64,000 bases of DNA from Rothia halotolerans (GCF_004136635.1 NZ_NOIU01000002.1:806001-870000), one strand, 5' to 3'; positions 18,284 to 27,416 are shown, counted from the first letter of the stretch. A program made the numbers and translations. The notes: a model not told the origin generated them from the letters alone.

Positions 18284-19663
18284 TCAGGCTCGGTGGGCGG
18301 GGGCGCGGGCGCCCGCCTCCTCCCGGACCTGCTCCGGCGAGGCGTCCGGGACGCTCGCCTCCTCCACGGAGATCCTCTGGTCGCTGAGCCCGCCCGAGGC
18401 GGTGGGGCGCAGCAGGTGCAGCTGGCCGGCGTCGTCCGCGGCGAAGAGGTAGGCCGACTCTGCGTGGGCCGTCATGTCGATGCCGCGGTCCTCCTCGCTC
18501 TCGGAGACCCGGAAGCCGATGGTCTTGTGGATCGCGAACCCGATGATCAGCGTCATCACCGCGGTGAAGGCCACCGAGACGACGGTCGCCACCGACTGGG
18601 TCAGCAGCAGGCCGAAGCCGCCGCCGTAGAACAGGCCCGGGGTGCCGGTGCTGCCGGTCGCGATGAAGCCCAGCGCCACGGTGCCGATCACGCCGGAGAC
18701 CAGGTGGACGCCGACGACGTCGAGCGAGTCGTCGTACCCCCAGCGGTACTTCAGCCCCACGGCCAGCGCCGAGGCGGCGCCGGAGACCGCGCCGAGCACG
18801 ATCGCCCAGCCGGGGTCCACGTTGGCGCAGGCCGGGGTGATGGCGACCAGGCCGGCCACGATGCCCGACGCTGCGCCGAGGCTCGTGGCGTGGCCGTTGC
18901 GCAGCCGCTCGACCAGCAGCCAGCCGAGCATCGCCGCGGCGGGGCTGACCAGGGTGTTGACCCAGATCAGGCCGGCCTGCGCGCCGTCGGCGGCGGCGCC
19001 GACGTTGAAGCCGAACCAGCCGAACCACAGCAGGGCCGCGCCGAGCATCACGAAGGGCAGGTTGTGCGGGCGGTGCTCCGGGTCCTTGCCGAAGCCGCGG
19101 CGGACGCCGAGGATCAGGCACAGCACCAGGGCGGCGACGCCGGCGTTGATGTGGACCACCAGGCCGCCGGCGAAGTCGATGGCCTCGCCGAGCACCGAGC
19201 CGATGGCGCCGTCCTCGGTGAACAGACCGCCGTCGGCCCAGACCATGAAGGCCAGGGGCGCGTAGACCAGGGTGACCCAGACGGGGACGAAGAGGCACCA
19301 GGCGCCGAACTTGGCGCGGTCGGCGATCGAGCCGGAGATCAGGGCCACGGTGATGATCGCGAAGGTCGCGGAGAAGCCGATGCCCAGCATGTCCGGGGTG
19401 CCGTTGGAGTTCACCAGCGCCATGTCCGCGAAGGGGTTGCCGACGACACCGGGGATCGCGCCGGGCGCGGTGGCCATCGAGGAGCCCCACAGGGCCCAGA
19501 CCACGGCGACGAACCCGATGGAGACGAAGCTCATCATCATCATGTTCAGCGCCGTCTTGGCCCGGGTCATGCCCCCGTAGAAGAAGGCCAGGCCCGGGGT
19601 CATGAGCAGGACGAGCGCTGCGGCCACGACCGTCCACACCTCCTGAGCGGTGATTGTTTCCAC
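18284..19663 (-). CDS. amtB: Ammonium transporter, Amt family
   Basis: 459 residues from GTG 19663. Eleven hydrophobic segments; PGLAFFYGGMTRAKTALNMMMMSF and the twin pore histidines His171 (VVHINAG) and His319 (GVHLVSG) are intact. The C-terminal cytoplasmic tail is long (about 65 residues after the last helix). In many actinobacteria amtB is followed by glnK and glnD before ffh; here a terminator and then ffh follow, so the PII pair is missing. Two GlnR-type boxes upstream indicate nitrogen control. Confidence 0.96.
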   Translation of the reverse strand: METITAQEVWTVVAAALVLLMTPGLAFFYGGMTRAKTALNMMMMSFVSIGFVAVVWALWGSSMATAPGAIPGVVGNPFADMALVNSNGTPDMLGIGFSATFAIITVALISGSIADRAKFGAWCLFVPVWVTLVYAPLAFMVWADGGLFTEDGAIGSVLGEAIDFAGGLVVHINAGVAALVLCLILGVRRGFGKDPEHRPHNLPFVMLGAALLWFGWFGFNVGAAADGAQAGLIWVNTLVSPAAAMLGWLLVERLRNGHATSLGAASGIVAGLVAITPACANVDPGWAIVLGAVSGAASALAVGLKYRWGYDDSLDVVGVHLVSGVIGTVALGFIATGSTGTPGLFYGGGFGLLLTQSVATVVSVAFTAVMTLIIGFAIHKTIGFRVSESEEDRGIDMTAHAESAYLFAADDAGQLHLLRPTASGGLSDQRISVEEASVPDASPEQVREEAGARAPAHRA

Positions 19664-19779
19664 GGCCGTCTCCCTTCCACGAGTGCTGCGCCCGAAGGCT
19701 CGGACGGCCCGACGTCGCCAGGCGCCGGGTCTTGCCGTCCATCCTCCGGCGCGGGTGTTTCGCGGGGCGGCCCGGTTGC

Positions 19780-19825
19780 GTTTCAGGGCGGTAACGCTTC
19801 TGGGCGGGTGTTTCGGGAGTGTGAC
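19780..19825 (-). promoter_or_regulatory. Two GlnR-type boxes upstream of amtB
   Basis: Read on the minus strand, GTCAC-n6-GAAAC (19825-19810) and GTTAC-n6-GAAAC (19795-19780) both match the actinobacterial GlnR consensus gTnAc-n6-GaAAc exactly. They are 30 bp apart and 118-162 bases before the amtB start; a further lone GAAAC lies at 19761-19757. Direct observation of sequence; regulation by a GlnR homologue elsewhere in the genome is inferred. Confidence 0.75.
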
Positions 19826-19828
19826 GCG

Positions 19829-19860
19829 GGAGGGGCCCGCCGGATCCGGCGGGCCCCTCC
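19829..19860 (-). terminator. Perfect 32-bp palindromic terminator after ftsY
   Basis: Sixteen-bp perfect arms (left arm GGAGGGGCCCGCCGGA) 57 bases beyond the ftsY stop. It would end ftsY transcription just before the amtB regulatory region. Confidence 0.75.
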
Positions 19861-19916
19861 TCTTCGGGGTTCGATCTGGTGCGGGAGGTCGCGTCCCGGG
19901 CCGGGACGTGCGGCCC

Positions 19917-21038
19917 TCAGTCGAGCAGCGCGTCCACGAAGCCCTCGGGGTCGAAGGGCGCGAGGTCGTCCGGCCCCTCCCCGAGGCCCACGAGCTTGAC
20001 CGGCACGCCCAGCTCGTCCTGGATCGCGACGACGATGCCGCCCTTGGCGGTCCCGTCCAGCTTGGTCAGCACGATGCCGGTGATGTCCACGACCTCGGCG
20101 AAGACCTTGGCCTGGACCATGCCGTTCTGCCCCGTGGTCGCGTCGATGACCAGCAGCACCTCGGTCACGGGGGCGACCTTCTCGGTGACCCGCTTGACCT
20201 TGCCGAGCTGGTCCATCAGCCCGGCCTTGTTCTGCAGCCGGCCGGCGGTGTCGATCATCACCGTGTCCGCGCCCTCCTCCTTGGCCGCGGCGGCGGCCTC
20301 GTAGGCCACCGAGGCCGGGTCAGCGCCCTCCTGCTCGGAGCGCACGGTCCGCACCCCGACCCGGTTTCCCCAGGTCTGGAGCTGGTCCGCGGCGGCGGCG
20401 CGGAAGGTATCCGCGGCCCCCAGGATCAGCGTCTTCTCCTCGGCCACCATGACCCGGGCGAGCTTGCCCACGGTGGTGGTCTTGCCGACGCCGTTGACGC
20501 CGACCACCAGCACGACGCCGGGGTCCTCCCCCGCGCCGTCCAGTGCGAGCTCGCGGTCCATCTGCGGGTCCACCAGGCGGATCAGCTCCTCGCGGAGCAT
20601 CTGCTTGACGTGCACCGGGTCCTCGGTGCCCTCGACGCGCACGCGGGTCTGCAGGCTCTCGACCAGCCGCTGCGAGGGCCCCGCTCCGAGGTCCGCCATG
20701 AGCAGCGTCTCCTCGATCTCGTCCCAGACGTCCTGGTCGATCCTCTCGCGGGAGAGCAGCGCGAGCAGGCCCTTGCCGAGCATCGAGTTCGAGCGCGAGA
20801 GCCGGGCGCGCAGGCGCACCAGACGCCCGGCCACGGGGGCGGGCCGCTCGGGGCGCGGCGGGGCCGGCGCCTCGGCCGTCCCCGCGGGCTCGGGAGGGGC
20901 CTGGACGTCGTCGGCGTCCCGGGTCCCGGGGTACTTGCCCTTGGGGGGCCGGGGGCCGCGCAGCAGCACGAAGGCGAGGCCGCCCAGCACGATCACGCCC
21001 AGGGCGATGAAGAGGATGAGGATGAGGGAGTCGTTCAC
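19917..21038 (-). CDS. ftsY: Signal recognition particle receptor FtsY
   Basis: 373 residues from GTG 21038 (NDSLILILFIALGVIVLGG); a GTG 18 bases earlier is an alternative. Unlike E. coli FtsY it begins with a true membrane helix (about 4-24), typical of actinobacteria, followed by a Pro-rich linker and the NG domain: GVNGVGKTTTVGKLA (G1), ADTFRAAAADQL, DTAGRLQNK (G3), TKLDGTAKGG (G4). It docks the SRP-ribosome complex at the membrane. A plus-strand MFS gene separates it from smc, its usual upstream neighbour. Confidence 0.95.
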   Translation of the reverse strand: MNDSLILILFIALGVIVLGGLAFVLLRGPRPPKGKYPGTRDADDVQAPPEPAGTAEAPAPPRPERPAPVAGRLVRLRARLSRSNSMLGKGLLALLSRERIDQDVWDEIEETLLMADLGAGPSQRLVESLQTRVRVEGTEDPVHVKQMLREELIRLVDPQMDRELALDGAGEDPGVVLVVGVNGVGKTTTVGKLARVMVAEEKTLILGAADTFRAAAADQLQTWGNRVGVRTVRSEQEGADPASVAYEAAAAAKEEGADTVMIDTAGRLQNKAGLMDQLGKVKRVTEKVAPVTEVLLVIDATTGQNGMVQAKVFAEVVDITGIVLTKLDGTAKGGIVVAIQDELGVPVKLVGLGEGPDDLAPFDPEGFVDALLD

Positions 21039-21132
21039 CCTTCCAGCTTGCCACACGGCCCCGCGGCGCGTCCCTCCGGGGCGGCCCGCCGGGACAGGGG
21101 TGAGGCCGGGCCTGGAGCCCGACGCCGGGTAG

Positions 21133-21138
21133 TAGGGT
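21133..21138 (+). promoter_or_regulatory. -10 element of a probable leaderless MFS transcript
   Basis: TAGGGT fits the actinobacterial TANNNT -10 and ends 8 bases before GTG 21147. No Shine-Dalgarno sequence lies between, so transcription probably starts at or next to the start codon. No -35 consensus is visible. Confidence 0.5.
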
Positions 21139-21146
21139 TCTCTGAC

Positions 21147-22385
21147 GTGGCTCGTTTCAATCTCTCCGCATTCCGCCGGCGTCGCCCCGCGGACGGCTCC
21201 GCGGCGGCCGGGCGGCCCGCCATCCCCACCGACCTGAAGGTGCTCATCGTCGCCGCCTTCGTGATCGCCGTCGGCTACGGCATCGTCGCGCCGGTGCTGC
21301 CGCAGTTCGCCTCCTCCTTCGGGGTCGGCGCGGCCGCCGCCGGCGTCGTGATCAGCGCCTTCGCCGTGATGCGCGTGGCCTGGGCTCCGGCCGCGGGGCC
21401 CATCATGTCCCGGATCGGCGAGCGGCGGACCTATCTGTGGGGGCTGGGCATCGTCGCGGCCTCCTCGGCCGCCACCGCCTTCGCGGGCAGCTACGTCTGG
21501 CTCATCGTGCTCCGCGGCCTCGGCGGCATCGGCTCCGTGATGTTCACCGTCTCCGCGATGGGGCTCATCGCCCGGCTCGCCCCGATCTCCATCCGGGGGC
21601 GGGTCTCGGGGTACTACGCGACGGCGTTCCTGCTGGGCAACATCATGGGGCCGGTGCTCGGCAGCCTCACCGCGCAGTGGGGCCTGCAGGCCCCTTTCAT
21701 CATCTACGCCGCCGCGCTGGCGGTGGCGATCGCCGTCGCCGCGTGGAAGCTGCGCCCGGTGGCGCCCTCCACGGACACCGGCTCAGTGATGCTGCCGATG
21801 CGCCTGTCCGAGGCGTGGCGGACGCCGGGCTACCGCGCCCTGCTCTCCTCGAGCTTCGCGCACGGCTGGACCAACATGGGGGCGCGGGTCGCGCTCATCC
21901 CGCTGCTGGCCTCGGCGATCGTGGGCGGCTCGGGCGCCGGGGTCGCCGGCATCGCGCTGGCGGCGCTGGCCGGCGGGGCCGCGGTCGCCCAGGTGCTGCT
22001 GAGCGGGCTCTCGGACCGGATCGGGCGCCGGCCGGTGATGCTGGCGGGCCTCGCCGCGAGCGCCGTGCTGACCGGCGCGCTGGGCTTCTCCCCCAACGAG
22101 TGGACGCTGTGGGCCCTCTGCCTCACGGCGGGCTTCACCACCGGCCTCTACGCGCCCGCCCAGCAGGCCGCGCTGGCGGACATCGTCGGCTCCAAGCGCT
22201 CGGGCGGCAACGTCATGTCCGCCTACCAGGCCGCGGCCGACGCCGGGACCATCGTCGCGCCGGTGCTGCTCGGCGCCGTCGTGGACACGGTCGGCTTCGG
22301 CACCGCGTTCCTCATCTGCGCGGCGCTGTTCGCGCTCGCGACGCTGGCGTGGACGGTCACCCGCCTGCCGCGGCGCATGGACTGA
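21147..22385 (+). CDS. Major facilitator superfamily exporter (12 TM)
   Basis: 412 residues with 12 hydrophobic segments. The loop motif GLSDRIGRRPVMLAG (between helices 8 and 9) is the MFS signature repeat; the N-terminal equivalent is SRIGERRTYL. The first half resembles drug/H+ antiporters of the 12-helix type (VLPQFASSFGVGAAAAGVVISAFAVMRVAWAPAAGPIMSRIG). Substrate unknown. It is transcribed against its neighbours and converges with smc with only 16 bases between stops. Confidence 0.85.
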   Translation: MARFNLSAFRRRRPADGSAAAGRPAIPTDLKVLIVAAFVIAVGYGIVAPVLPQFASSFGVGAAAAGVVISAFAVMRVAWAPAAGPIMSRIGERRTYLWGLGIVAASSAATAFAGSYVWLIVLRGLGGIGSVMFTVSAMGLIARLAPISIRGRVSGYYATAFLLGNIMGPVLGSLTAQWGLQAPFIIYAAALAVAIAVAAWKLRPVAPSTDTGSVMLPMRLSEAWRTPGYRALLSSSFAHGWTNMGARVALIPLLASAIVGGSGAGVAGIALAALAGGAAVAQVLLSGLSDRIGRRPVMLAGLAASAVLTGALGFSPNEWTLWALCLTAGFTTGLYAPAQQAALADIVGSKRSGGNVMSAYQAAADAGTIVAPVLLGAVVDTVGFGTAFLICAALFALATLAWTVTRLPRRMD

Positions 22386-22401
22386 GACCCGGAGCTCCGC
22401 C

Positions 22402-25400
22402 TCAGCGCAGCTCGGCCAGCCGCTGCGAGATCACCTGGGTGATCCCGTCGCCCCGCATGGACACCCCGTAGAGCGCGTCCGCGATCTCCATGGTCCGCTT
22501 CTGGTGCGTGATGACGATCAGCTGCGAGCTCTCCTGCAGCTCCTGGAGGATCGTCAGCAGGCGGCCCAGGTTCCGGTCGTCCAGGGCCGCCTCCACCTCG
22601 TCCATGACGTAGAACGGCGAGGGCCGGGCCTTGAAGATGGCCACCAGCAGCGCGATGGCCGTGAGCGAGCGCTCGCCGCCGGAGAGCAGCGAGAGGCGCT
22701 TGACCTTCTTGCCCGCCGGCTTGGCGTGGACGTCGATGCCGGTGGCGAGCATGTCGCTCGGGTCGGTGAGCACCAGCTTGCCCTCTCCGCCCGGGAACAG
22801 CGTCGAGAACACCCGGACGAACTGCTCCTGGGTGTCGTGGAAGGCCTGGGCGAAGACCTCGCGGACGTGCCGGTCGACGTCGCGGATGATCTCCTCGAGG
22901 TCCGCCCGCGAGCGCCGCAGGTCCTCGAGCTGCTGCACGAGGTAGGTGTGCCGCTCCTCCAGCGCCGCGAACTCCTCCAGGGCCAGCGGGTTGACCTTCC
23001 CCAGGGCGCGCAGGTCCTTGCGGGCGCGCTGGAGCCGCCGCTCCTGCTCCGCGCGCACATAGGGGCGCTCGCCCGCGGGCTCCCCCGCCTCGTCGAGCTC
23101 CGGGATCGGCAGGTGCGGGCCGTAGTCCTCCACCAGCGCGCCGGTGCTCAGGCTCAGCTCCTCGAGGATGCTCGTGCGCAGCGAGTCCAGGGTGGCCTCC
23201 CGGCCCGCGCGCTCGAGCTCGCCGGCGTGGGCGGTGGAGCGCAGCCGCTCCAGCTCGCCGCGCTGCGCCCGCTCCGCCTCGCGCGCGCCGCGCAGCCGGG
23301 TCTCGACGCCGGCCCGGCGGGTCTGCGCCTGCTCGTGCGCCTGGTGGGCCCGGGCCAGGTCGGCCTCGATGCTCTCCCGGACCCGCTCGACCATGGCCCG
23401 CGCCCCCTGCGCCGCCCGCAGCCGCAGGTCCCGGCGGCGCTCCTGCCGCTCGACCTCCGCGTGCGCGGCCCGCTCCGCGGCGAGCCCGCGCCGGGCGGCA
23501 TCGATGCGCTGCCGCAGCGACTCGGTCTCCGACTCGACGCCGCGCACCCCGATCAGCGCCTGGGTCTCCTCCTGCCGGGCCTGCGCGACCGCCGCCGAGG
23601 CCTCGTCCCGGCCCCGGGCGGCGGCCTCGAGCGCCTCGGTCCCCTCGCCCTCGCTCAGCTCCACCGCGGCGGAGACCGACGCCGCGGCGTCCTCCACCCG
23701 CCGGGCGAGCCCGGGCTCCCGCTCGCGCAGCTCGGCGAGCCGGCGGCGCGCGGCCTCCAGCTCCTCGGTGGTCGAGTCGATCAGCGCGCGCAGCCGGGAG
23801 TGCTCCGCGGCGTGCGTCGAGGCCTCGCGGCTGATCCGCGCGAACTCGGTGCGGGCCTCCTCCGCCCTCTCGCGCGCCTGCGCCTGGGTCCGGGAGGCCT
23901 CCTCGCGCTCCTCCTCGGCCCGCCGCCGGGCCTCCTCCAGGCCGGCGAGCTCGCGCTGGGCCTGCTCGTGGCGGGCCGCGACCTCCAGGCCGGAGACCGC
24001 GCCCGCGGTGCCGCCGTCGGCCCGGTGCCGGCTCAGGCGCGTGCCGTCCGCGGCCGCGACCGTCCAGTCCCCGGCCCGGCCGGTCCCTTCCCGCTTGTCC
24101 TCCGCTTCCCGCTCCTCCCTCGCGGCGAGCAGGGCCGCCCGGAGCCGCGCGGCGGCGTCGGCGTCCTCGACCAGGGCGGTCCGGGTCAGGAGGGTGCGCA
24201 CCAGCGGGGCGAGGCGGCCGCCGGTCACGACGTCGGGCGCCCAGCGAGCGCTCACGCCCGCGCGGGCGACGGCCCGCTCCAGCTCCTCCCGCTCGGCGGT
24301 TCCGGCGGGTCCGCTCCCCTCCCCCGGGGAAGGCTCATCCGTGGCCGCCGGGCCCTCTCCGTCATCGGCGGCTCCGACCACACCGGAAGTGTCCTCCGCG
24401 CCTGCAGCGACGGCCGCACCGGGCCTCTCCCCCGCCCCGGCGTCCTCCAGCAGGAGCGCGGCCCGGCCGAGGCCGTCCTCGCGCAGCGTGGCCAGGAGCT
24501 CGGTCAGCCGGCCCGGGTCCGCGAGCGCGAGGCCCTCGGCGAAGCGCTCCAGCGCCGCGGCGGCCGCGGCGGCGAAGGCGGGCTCGATCTCCACGGCGTC
24601 GCGCACCCTCTCCACCAGGCCGGGGTGCCGGGCCAGCAGGGCCTCGGTCGCGTCGGGGGCGGGCAGGGAGTCGCGCAGGGCCTCCACGCGGGCGCGGGCG
24701 GCGTCGAGCCGGCGGGTCGCCTCGTGGAGGCGGGCGGCGGCGGCCTCCAGGACGGTGCCGGACCGCTGGGCGGCCTCGTGCGCCTCGTCGCTGGCCTCCG
24801 AGGCGGCCCGCTGGTCCTCGGCGGTCGGTCCCCGCTGCCCGGAGAGGCGCTCCAGCTCGGTCTCGTGGCGGGCCAGCCGCTCCTCGACGGCGGCGACGTC
24901 CCGCTCCTGCTCCCCCGCGCGGGCCTGGAGGGACTCGTGCTCGGAGCGGGCCGTGGCCAGGCGCCCGCGCAGGGAGGCGAGGTTCTCGCGGCGCTCGGCC
25001 ATCGCCTCCCGCAGAGCAGTGTGGTGCCGCTCCCGCTCGGCCAGCTCCCCCTCGCGCTCCTCCAGGCGCTCGCCCGCCTCGGCGTGCTCGGACCGGCGCC
25101 GCTCGGCGCGGCCCAGCGCCTCCTCCAGCTCGCCCTCCAGGCGCTCGGCGGAGGCCCGCATGGCCTCGGGGTCCCGCAGGTGGGCCCGGCCGGTGGGGAC
25201 GGAGGCGGAGCGGATGCGCTCGTCGGCGAGCTGGGCCAGCGAGGCGAAGCGCTCACGGGCCTGCGAGAGCCCGTACCAGGTGTCCCTGGCGCGGGCGACG
25301 CCGGGGCCCAGCCGGGCGGCGTCGGCCTCCAGCTCGGCGATCTCCGCGGTGAGCCGCTCGTTCTCCCGCTCCGCCCGGCTCAGCTCCGCGCGGCGCCGCT

Positions 25401-26145
25401 CGAGCTCGGCGGAGTCGCTCTCCAGGGCCGTGGAGGCCTGGACCCAGTCGTCGGCGAACAGCCGCGCCCGGGCGTCGCGCACGTCGTGCTGGATGCGCTG
25501 GGCGCGGCGGGCCACCTTCGCCTGCCGGCCCAGGGGCGTCAGCTGGCGTCCCACCTCGGCGGTCAGGTCCTCCAGCCGGGAGACGTTGGCCTGCATCGAC
25601 TCCAGCTTGCGCAGGGTCTTCTCCTTGCGACGGCGGTGCTTGAGCACTCCCGCGGCCTCCTCGATGAAGCCGCGCCGCTCCTCCGGCGTCGCCTGCAGGA
25701 TGCGGTCCAGCTGGCCCTGCCCCACGATGACGTGCATCTCCCGGCCCAGCCCCGAGTCGGAGAGCAGCTCCTGGATGTCCAGCAGCCGGCAGGACGCGCC
25801 GTTGATCGCGTACTCCGAGCCGCCGGAGCGGAAGAGCGTGCGGGAGATCGTCACCTCGGAGTACTCGATGGGCAGCACGCCGTCGGCGTTGTCGATCGTC
25901 AGGGAGACGTGCGCCCGGCCCAGCGCCGCGCGCCCGGAGGTCCCGGCGAAGATCACGTCCTCCATCTTGCCGCCGCGCAGCGACTTGGCGCCCTGCTCGC
26001 CCATCACCCAGGCCAGGGCGTCCACGACGTTGGACTTCCCGGAGCCGTTGGGACCCACGACGGCGGTCACCCCGGGCTCGAACTCGAAGGACGTGGACGA
26101 GGCGAAGGACTTGAAGCCCCGCACGGTCAGCGTCTTGAGGTGCAC
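22402..26145 (-). CDS. smc: Chromosome segregation ATPase SMC
   Basis: 1247 residues from GTG 26145 (AAAGGAAG upstream). Head half 1 has Walker A GPNGSGKSN at 31-39; long Glu/Arg/Ala-rich coiled coils flank a hinge; head half 2 has the ABC signature LSGGE at 1154-1158 and Walker B VMDEVEAALDD at about 1180. Within or beside the hinge, residues about 570-620, is a Gly/Ala/Glu/Asp/Pro-rich low-complexity insertion not seen in model SMCs. With ScpA/ScpB (not in this window) it forms condensin. A TAGAAT box at 26184-26189 on the minus strand is a plausible -10. Confidence 0.96.
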   Translation of the reverse strand: MHLKTLTVRGFKSFASSTSFEFEPGVTAVVGPNGSGKSNVVDALAWVMGEQGAKSLRGGKMEDVIFAGTSGRAALGRAHVSLTIDNADGVLPIEYSEVTISRTLFRSGGSEYAINGASCRLLDIQELLSDSGLGREMHVIVGQGQLDRILQATPEERRGFIEEAAGVLKHRRRKEKTLRKLESMQANVSRLEDLTAEVGRQLTPLGRQAKVARRAQRIQHDVRDARARLFADDWVQASTALESDSAELERRRAELSRAERENERLTAEIAELEADAARLGPGVARARDTWYGLSQARERFASLAQLADERIRSASVPTGRAHLRDPEAMRASAERLEGELEEALGRAERRRSEHAEAGERLEEREGELAERERHHTALREAMAERRENLASLRGRLATARSEHESLQARAGEQERDVAAVEERLARHETELERLSGQRGPTAEDQRAASEASDEAHEAAQRSGTVLEAAAARLHEATRRLDAARARVEALRDSLPAPDATEALLARHPGLVERVRDAVEIEPAFAAAAAAALERFAEGLALADPGRLTELLATLREDGLGRAALLLEDAGAGERPGAAVAAGAEDTSGVVGAADDGEGPAATDEPSPGEGSGPAGTAEREELERAVARAGVSARWAPDVVTGGRLAPLVRTLLTRTALVEDADAAARLRAALLAAREEREAEDKREGTGRAGDWTVAAADGTRLSRHRADGGTAGAVSGLEVAARHEQAQRELAGLEEARRRAEEEREEASRTQAQARERAEEARTEFARISREASTHAAEHSRLRALIDSTTEELEAARRRLAELREREPGLARRVEDAAASVSAAVELSEGEGTEALEAAARGRDEASAAVAQARQEETQALIGVRGVESETESLRQRIDAARRGLAAERAAHAEVERQERRRDLRLRAAQGARAMVERVRESIEADLARAHQAHEQAQTRRAGVETRLRGAREAERAQRGELERLRSTAHAGELERAGREATLDSLRTSILEELSLSTGALVEDYGPHLPIPELDEAGEPAGERPYVRAEQERRLQRARKDLRALGKVNPLALEEFAALEERHTYLVQQLEDLRRSRADLEEIIRDVDRHVREVFAQAFHDTQEQFVRVFSTLFPGGEGKLVLTDPSDMLATGIDVHAKPAGKKVKRLSLLSGGERSLTAIALLVAIFKARPSPFYVMDEVEAALDDRNLGRLLTILQELQESSQLIVITHQKRTMEIADALYGVSMRGDGITQVISQRLAELR

Positions 26146-26294
26146 GTCACTTCCTTTCGGGACGGCCTGGCGGACGAGCCCCGATTCTACGCGAGGTCCC
26201 CCTCCCGCCCCTCGCTCATCCCCGGGATGCCGCGGATCACATGAGCGGGAGCACAAGGCGGCGCCGGGAATTGAGCCCCCGATGAAATCGGAGG

Positions 26295-26317
26295 TTGCAT
26301 CTCGTGCAAGTTGTAGA
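26295..26317 (+). promoter_or_regulatory. Possible ole operon control region
   Basis: TTGCA-n5-TGCAA inverted repeat at 26295-26309, immediately before TAGAGT (26312-26317), a possible -10 about 70 bases upstream of oleA. No good -35 is visible. Position suggests a repressor site, but this is only inferred. Confidence 0.35.
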
Positions 26318-26384
26318 GTTGCCCTGTGGGTGCTCGCTGGCACCCCCGGCAGCACAGCACTAGTCCAGGCAGAAGGCTCGTTCA

Positions 26385-27416
26385 TTGACCGCAAATTCGT
26401 CCATACGCCATCGCAACTCTGCGCTCCTCTCGGTGACCAGGGTCGAGGCCGAGGAGGTCGTCCCCTCCTCGCATTTCGATGAGCGGCTGAAGCAGACCTA
26501 CAAGCGCCTCCGGATGCCCAAGGGCCTGCTGGAGCGCCTGGCCGGCATCCGCGAGCGTCGCTACTGGGGCCCGGAGAGCTCCTTCGACGACGGCGCGACC
26601 CGTGCGGGCCGCGCGGCGATGGAGCAGGCGGGGGTGGCCCCGGACCAGATCGGGCTGATGATCAACGCCTCGGTGACCCGCGACAACTTCGAGCCGGCGG
26701 TCGCCGTCGGCATCCACCACAGCCTCGGCCTGCCGCGGCACGCCCTGAACTTCGACATCACCAACGCCTGCCTCGGCTTCGTCAACGGCATCACCGTGGC
26801 ATCGAGCATGATCGACGCCGGGGCCATCGACTACGCCCTCATCGTCTGCGGCGAGGACCCCTCCCCCTGGCACGAGACCGCCCTGCGGATGCTGGACGAC
26901 CCCGAGGCCACCCGCGAGGACGTCATGACCCAGTTCGCGACCCTGACGCTGGGCAGCGGCGCGGCCGCCGCCGTGATCGGCCGCGCGGACCGCCACCCCG
27001 AGGGCCACCGCATCATGGGCTCGGTCTCCCGCGCCGGCACGGAGCACAAGGACCTGTGCGTCGGCGGCGACGCCGGCGAGGGCATGAGCACGGACGCCAC
27101 CGGGCTGCTCAAGCACGGCCTCCAGCTCGTCACCGACGCCTGGGACCAGGCCCACGAGGACGGCTGGGACTGGGCCGAGATGGACAGCTACGTCACCCAC
27201 CAGATCTCCACCTCGCACACCAACGCGATCGTCGACGCGCTCGGCATCGATCCCCAGCGCATCCCGGTGACCTTCCCCTACTGGGGCAACGTGGCGGCCG
27301 CGGCGCTTCCCATGACGCTGGCCCTCGAGGCGGAGCGCCTCCGCCCCGGCAAGCGCGTGCTGTGCATGGGCGTCGGCTCCGGCCTGAACACGGCCCTGAT
27401 GGAGATCGCCTGGTAG
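26385..27416 (+). CDS. oleA: OleA, thiolase-fold acyl-CoA condensing enzyme
   Basis: 343 residues from TTG 26385 with AAGG 8 bases upstream; this start aligns with the N-terminus of characterised OleA proteins, whereas a later GTG would remove a strand. OleA joins two fatty acyl-CoAs head to head into a beta-keto acid. The active-site set is in place with spacing like the Xanthomonas enzyme (Cys143, Glu117, His285, Asn315, as I recall it): Cys129 in TNACLGFVNG, Glu103 in RDNFEPAVA (26 residues earlier), His272 in VTHQIS, Asn302 in YWGNVAAAA. First gene of oleA-oleBC-oleD. Confidence 0.93.
   Translation: MTANSSIRHRNSALLSVTRVEAEEVVPSSHFDERLKQTYKRLRMPKGLLERLAGIRERRYWGPESSFDDGATRAGRAAMEQAGVAPDQIGLMINASVTRDNFEPAVAVGIHHSLGLPRHALNFDITNACLGFVNGITVASSMIDAGAIDYALIVCGEDPSPWHETALRMLDDPEATREDVMTQFATLTLGSGAAAAVIGRADRHPEGHRIMGSVSRAGTEHKDLCVGGDAGEGMSTDATGLLKHGLQLVTDAWDQAHEDGWDWAEMDSYVTHQISTSHTNAIVDALGIDPQRIPVTFPYWGNVAAAALPMTLALEAERLRPGKRVLCMGVGSGLNTALMEIAW

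Noticed and set aside
22504-26244. 1246-codon open frame on the plus strand opposite smc
   Set aside because: Antisense shadow of a GC-rich gene: highly repetitive Leu/Gly/Ala/Arg composition, no domain, and the opposite strand encodes a complete SMC.
26425-26500. Alternative GTG start for oleA
   Set aside because: It would delete a segment that aligns with the N-terminal strand of known OleA proteins.
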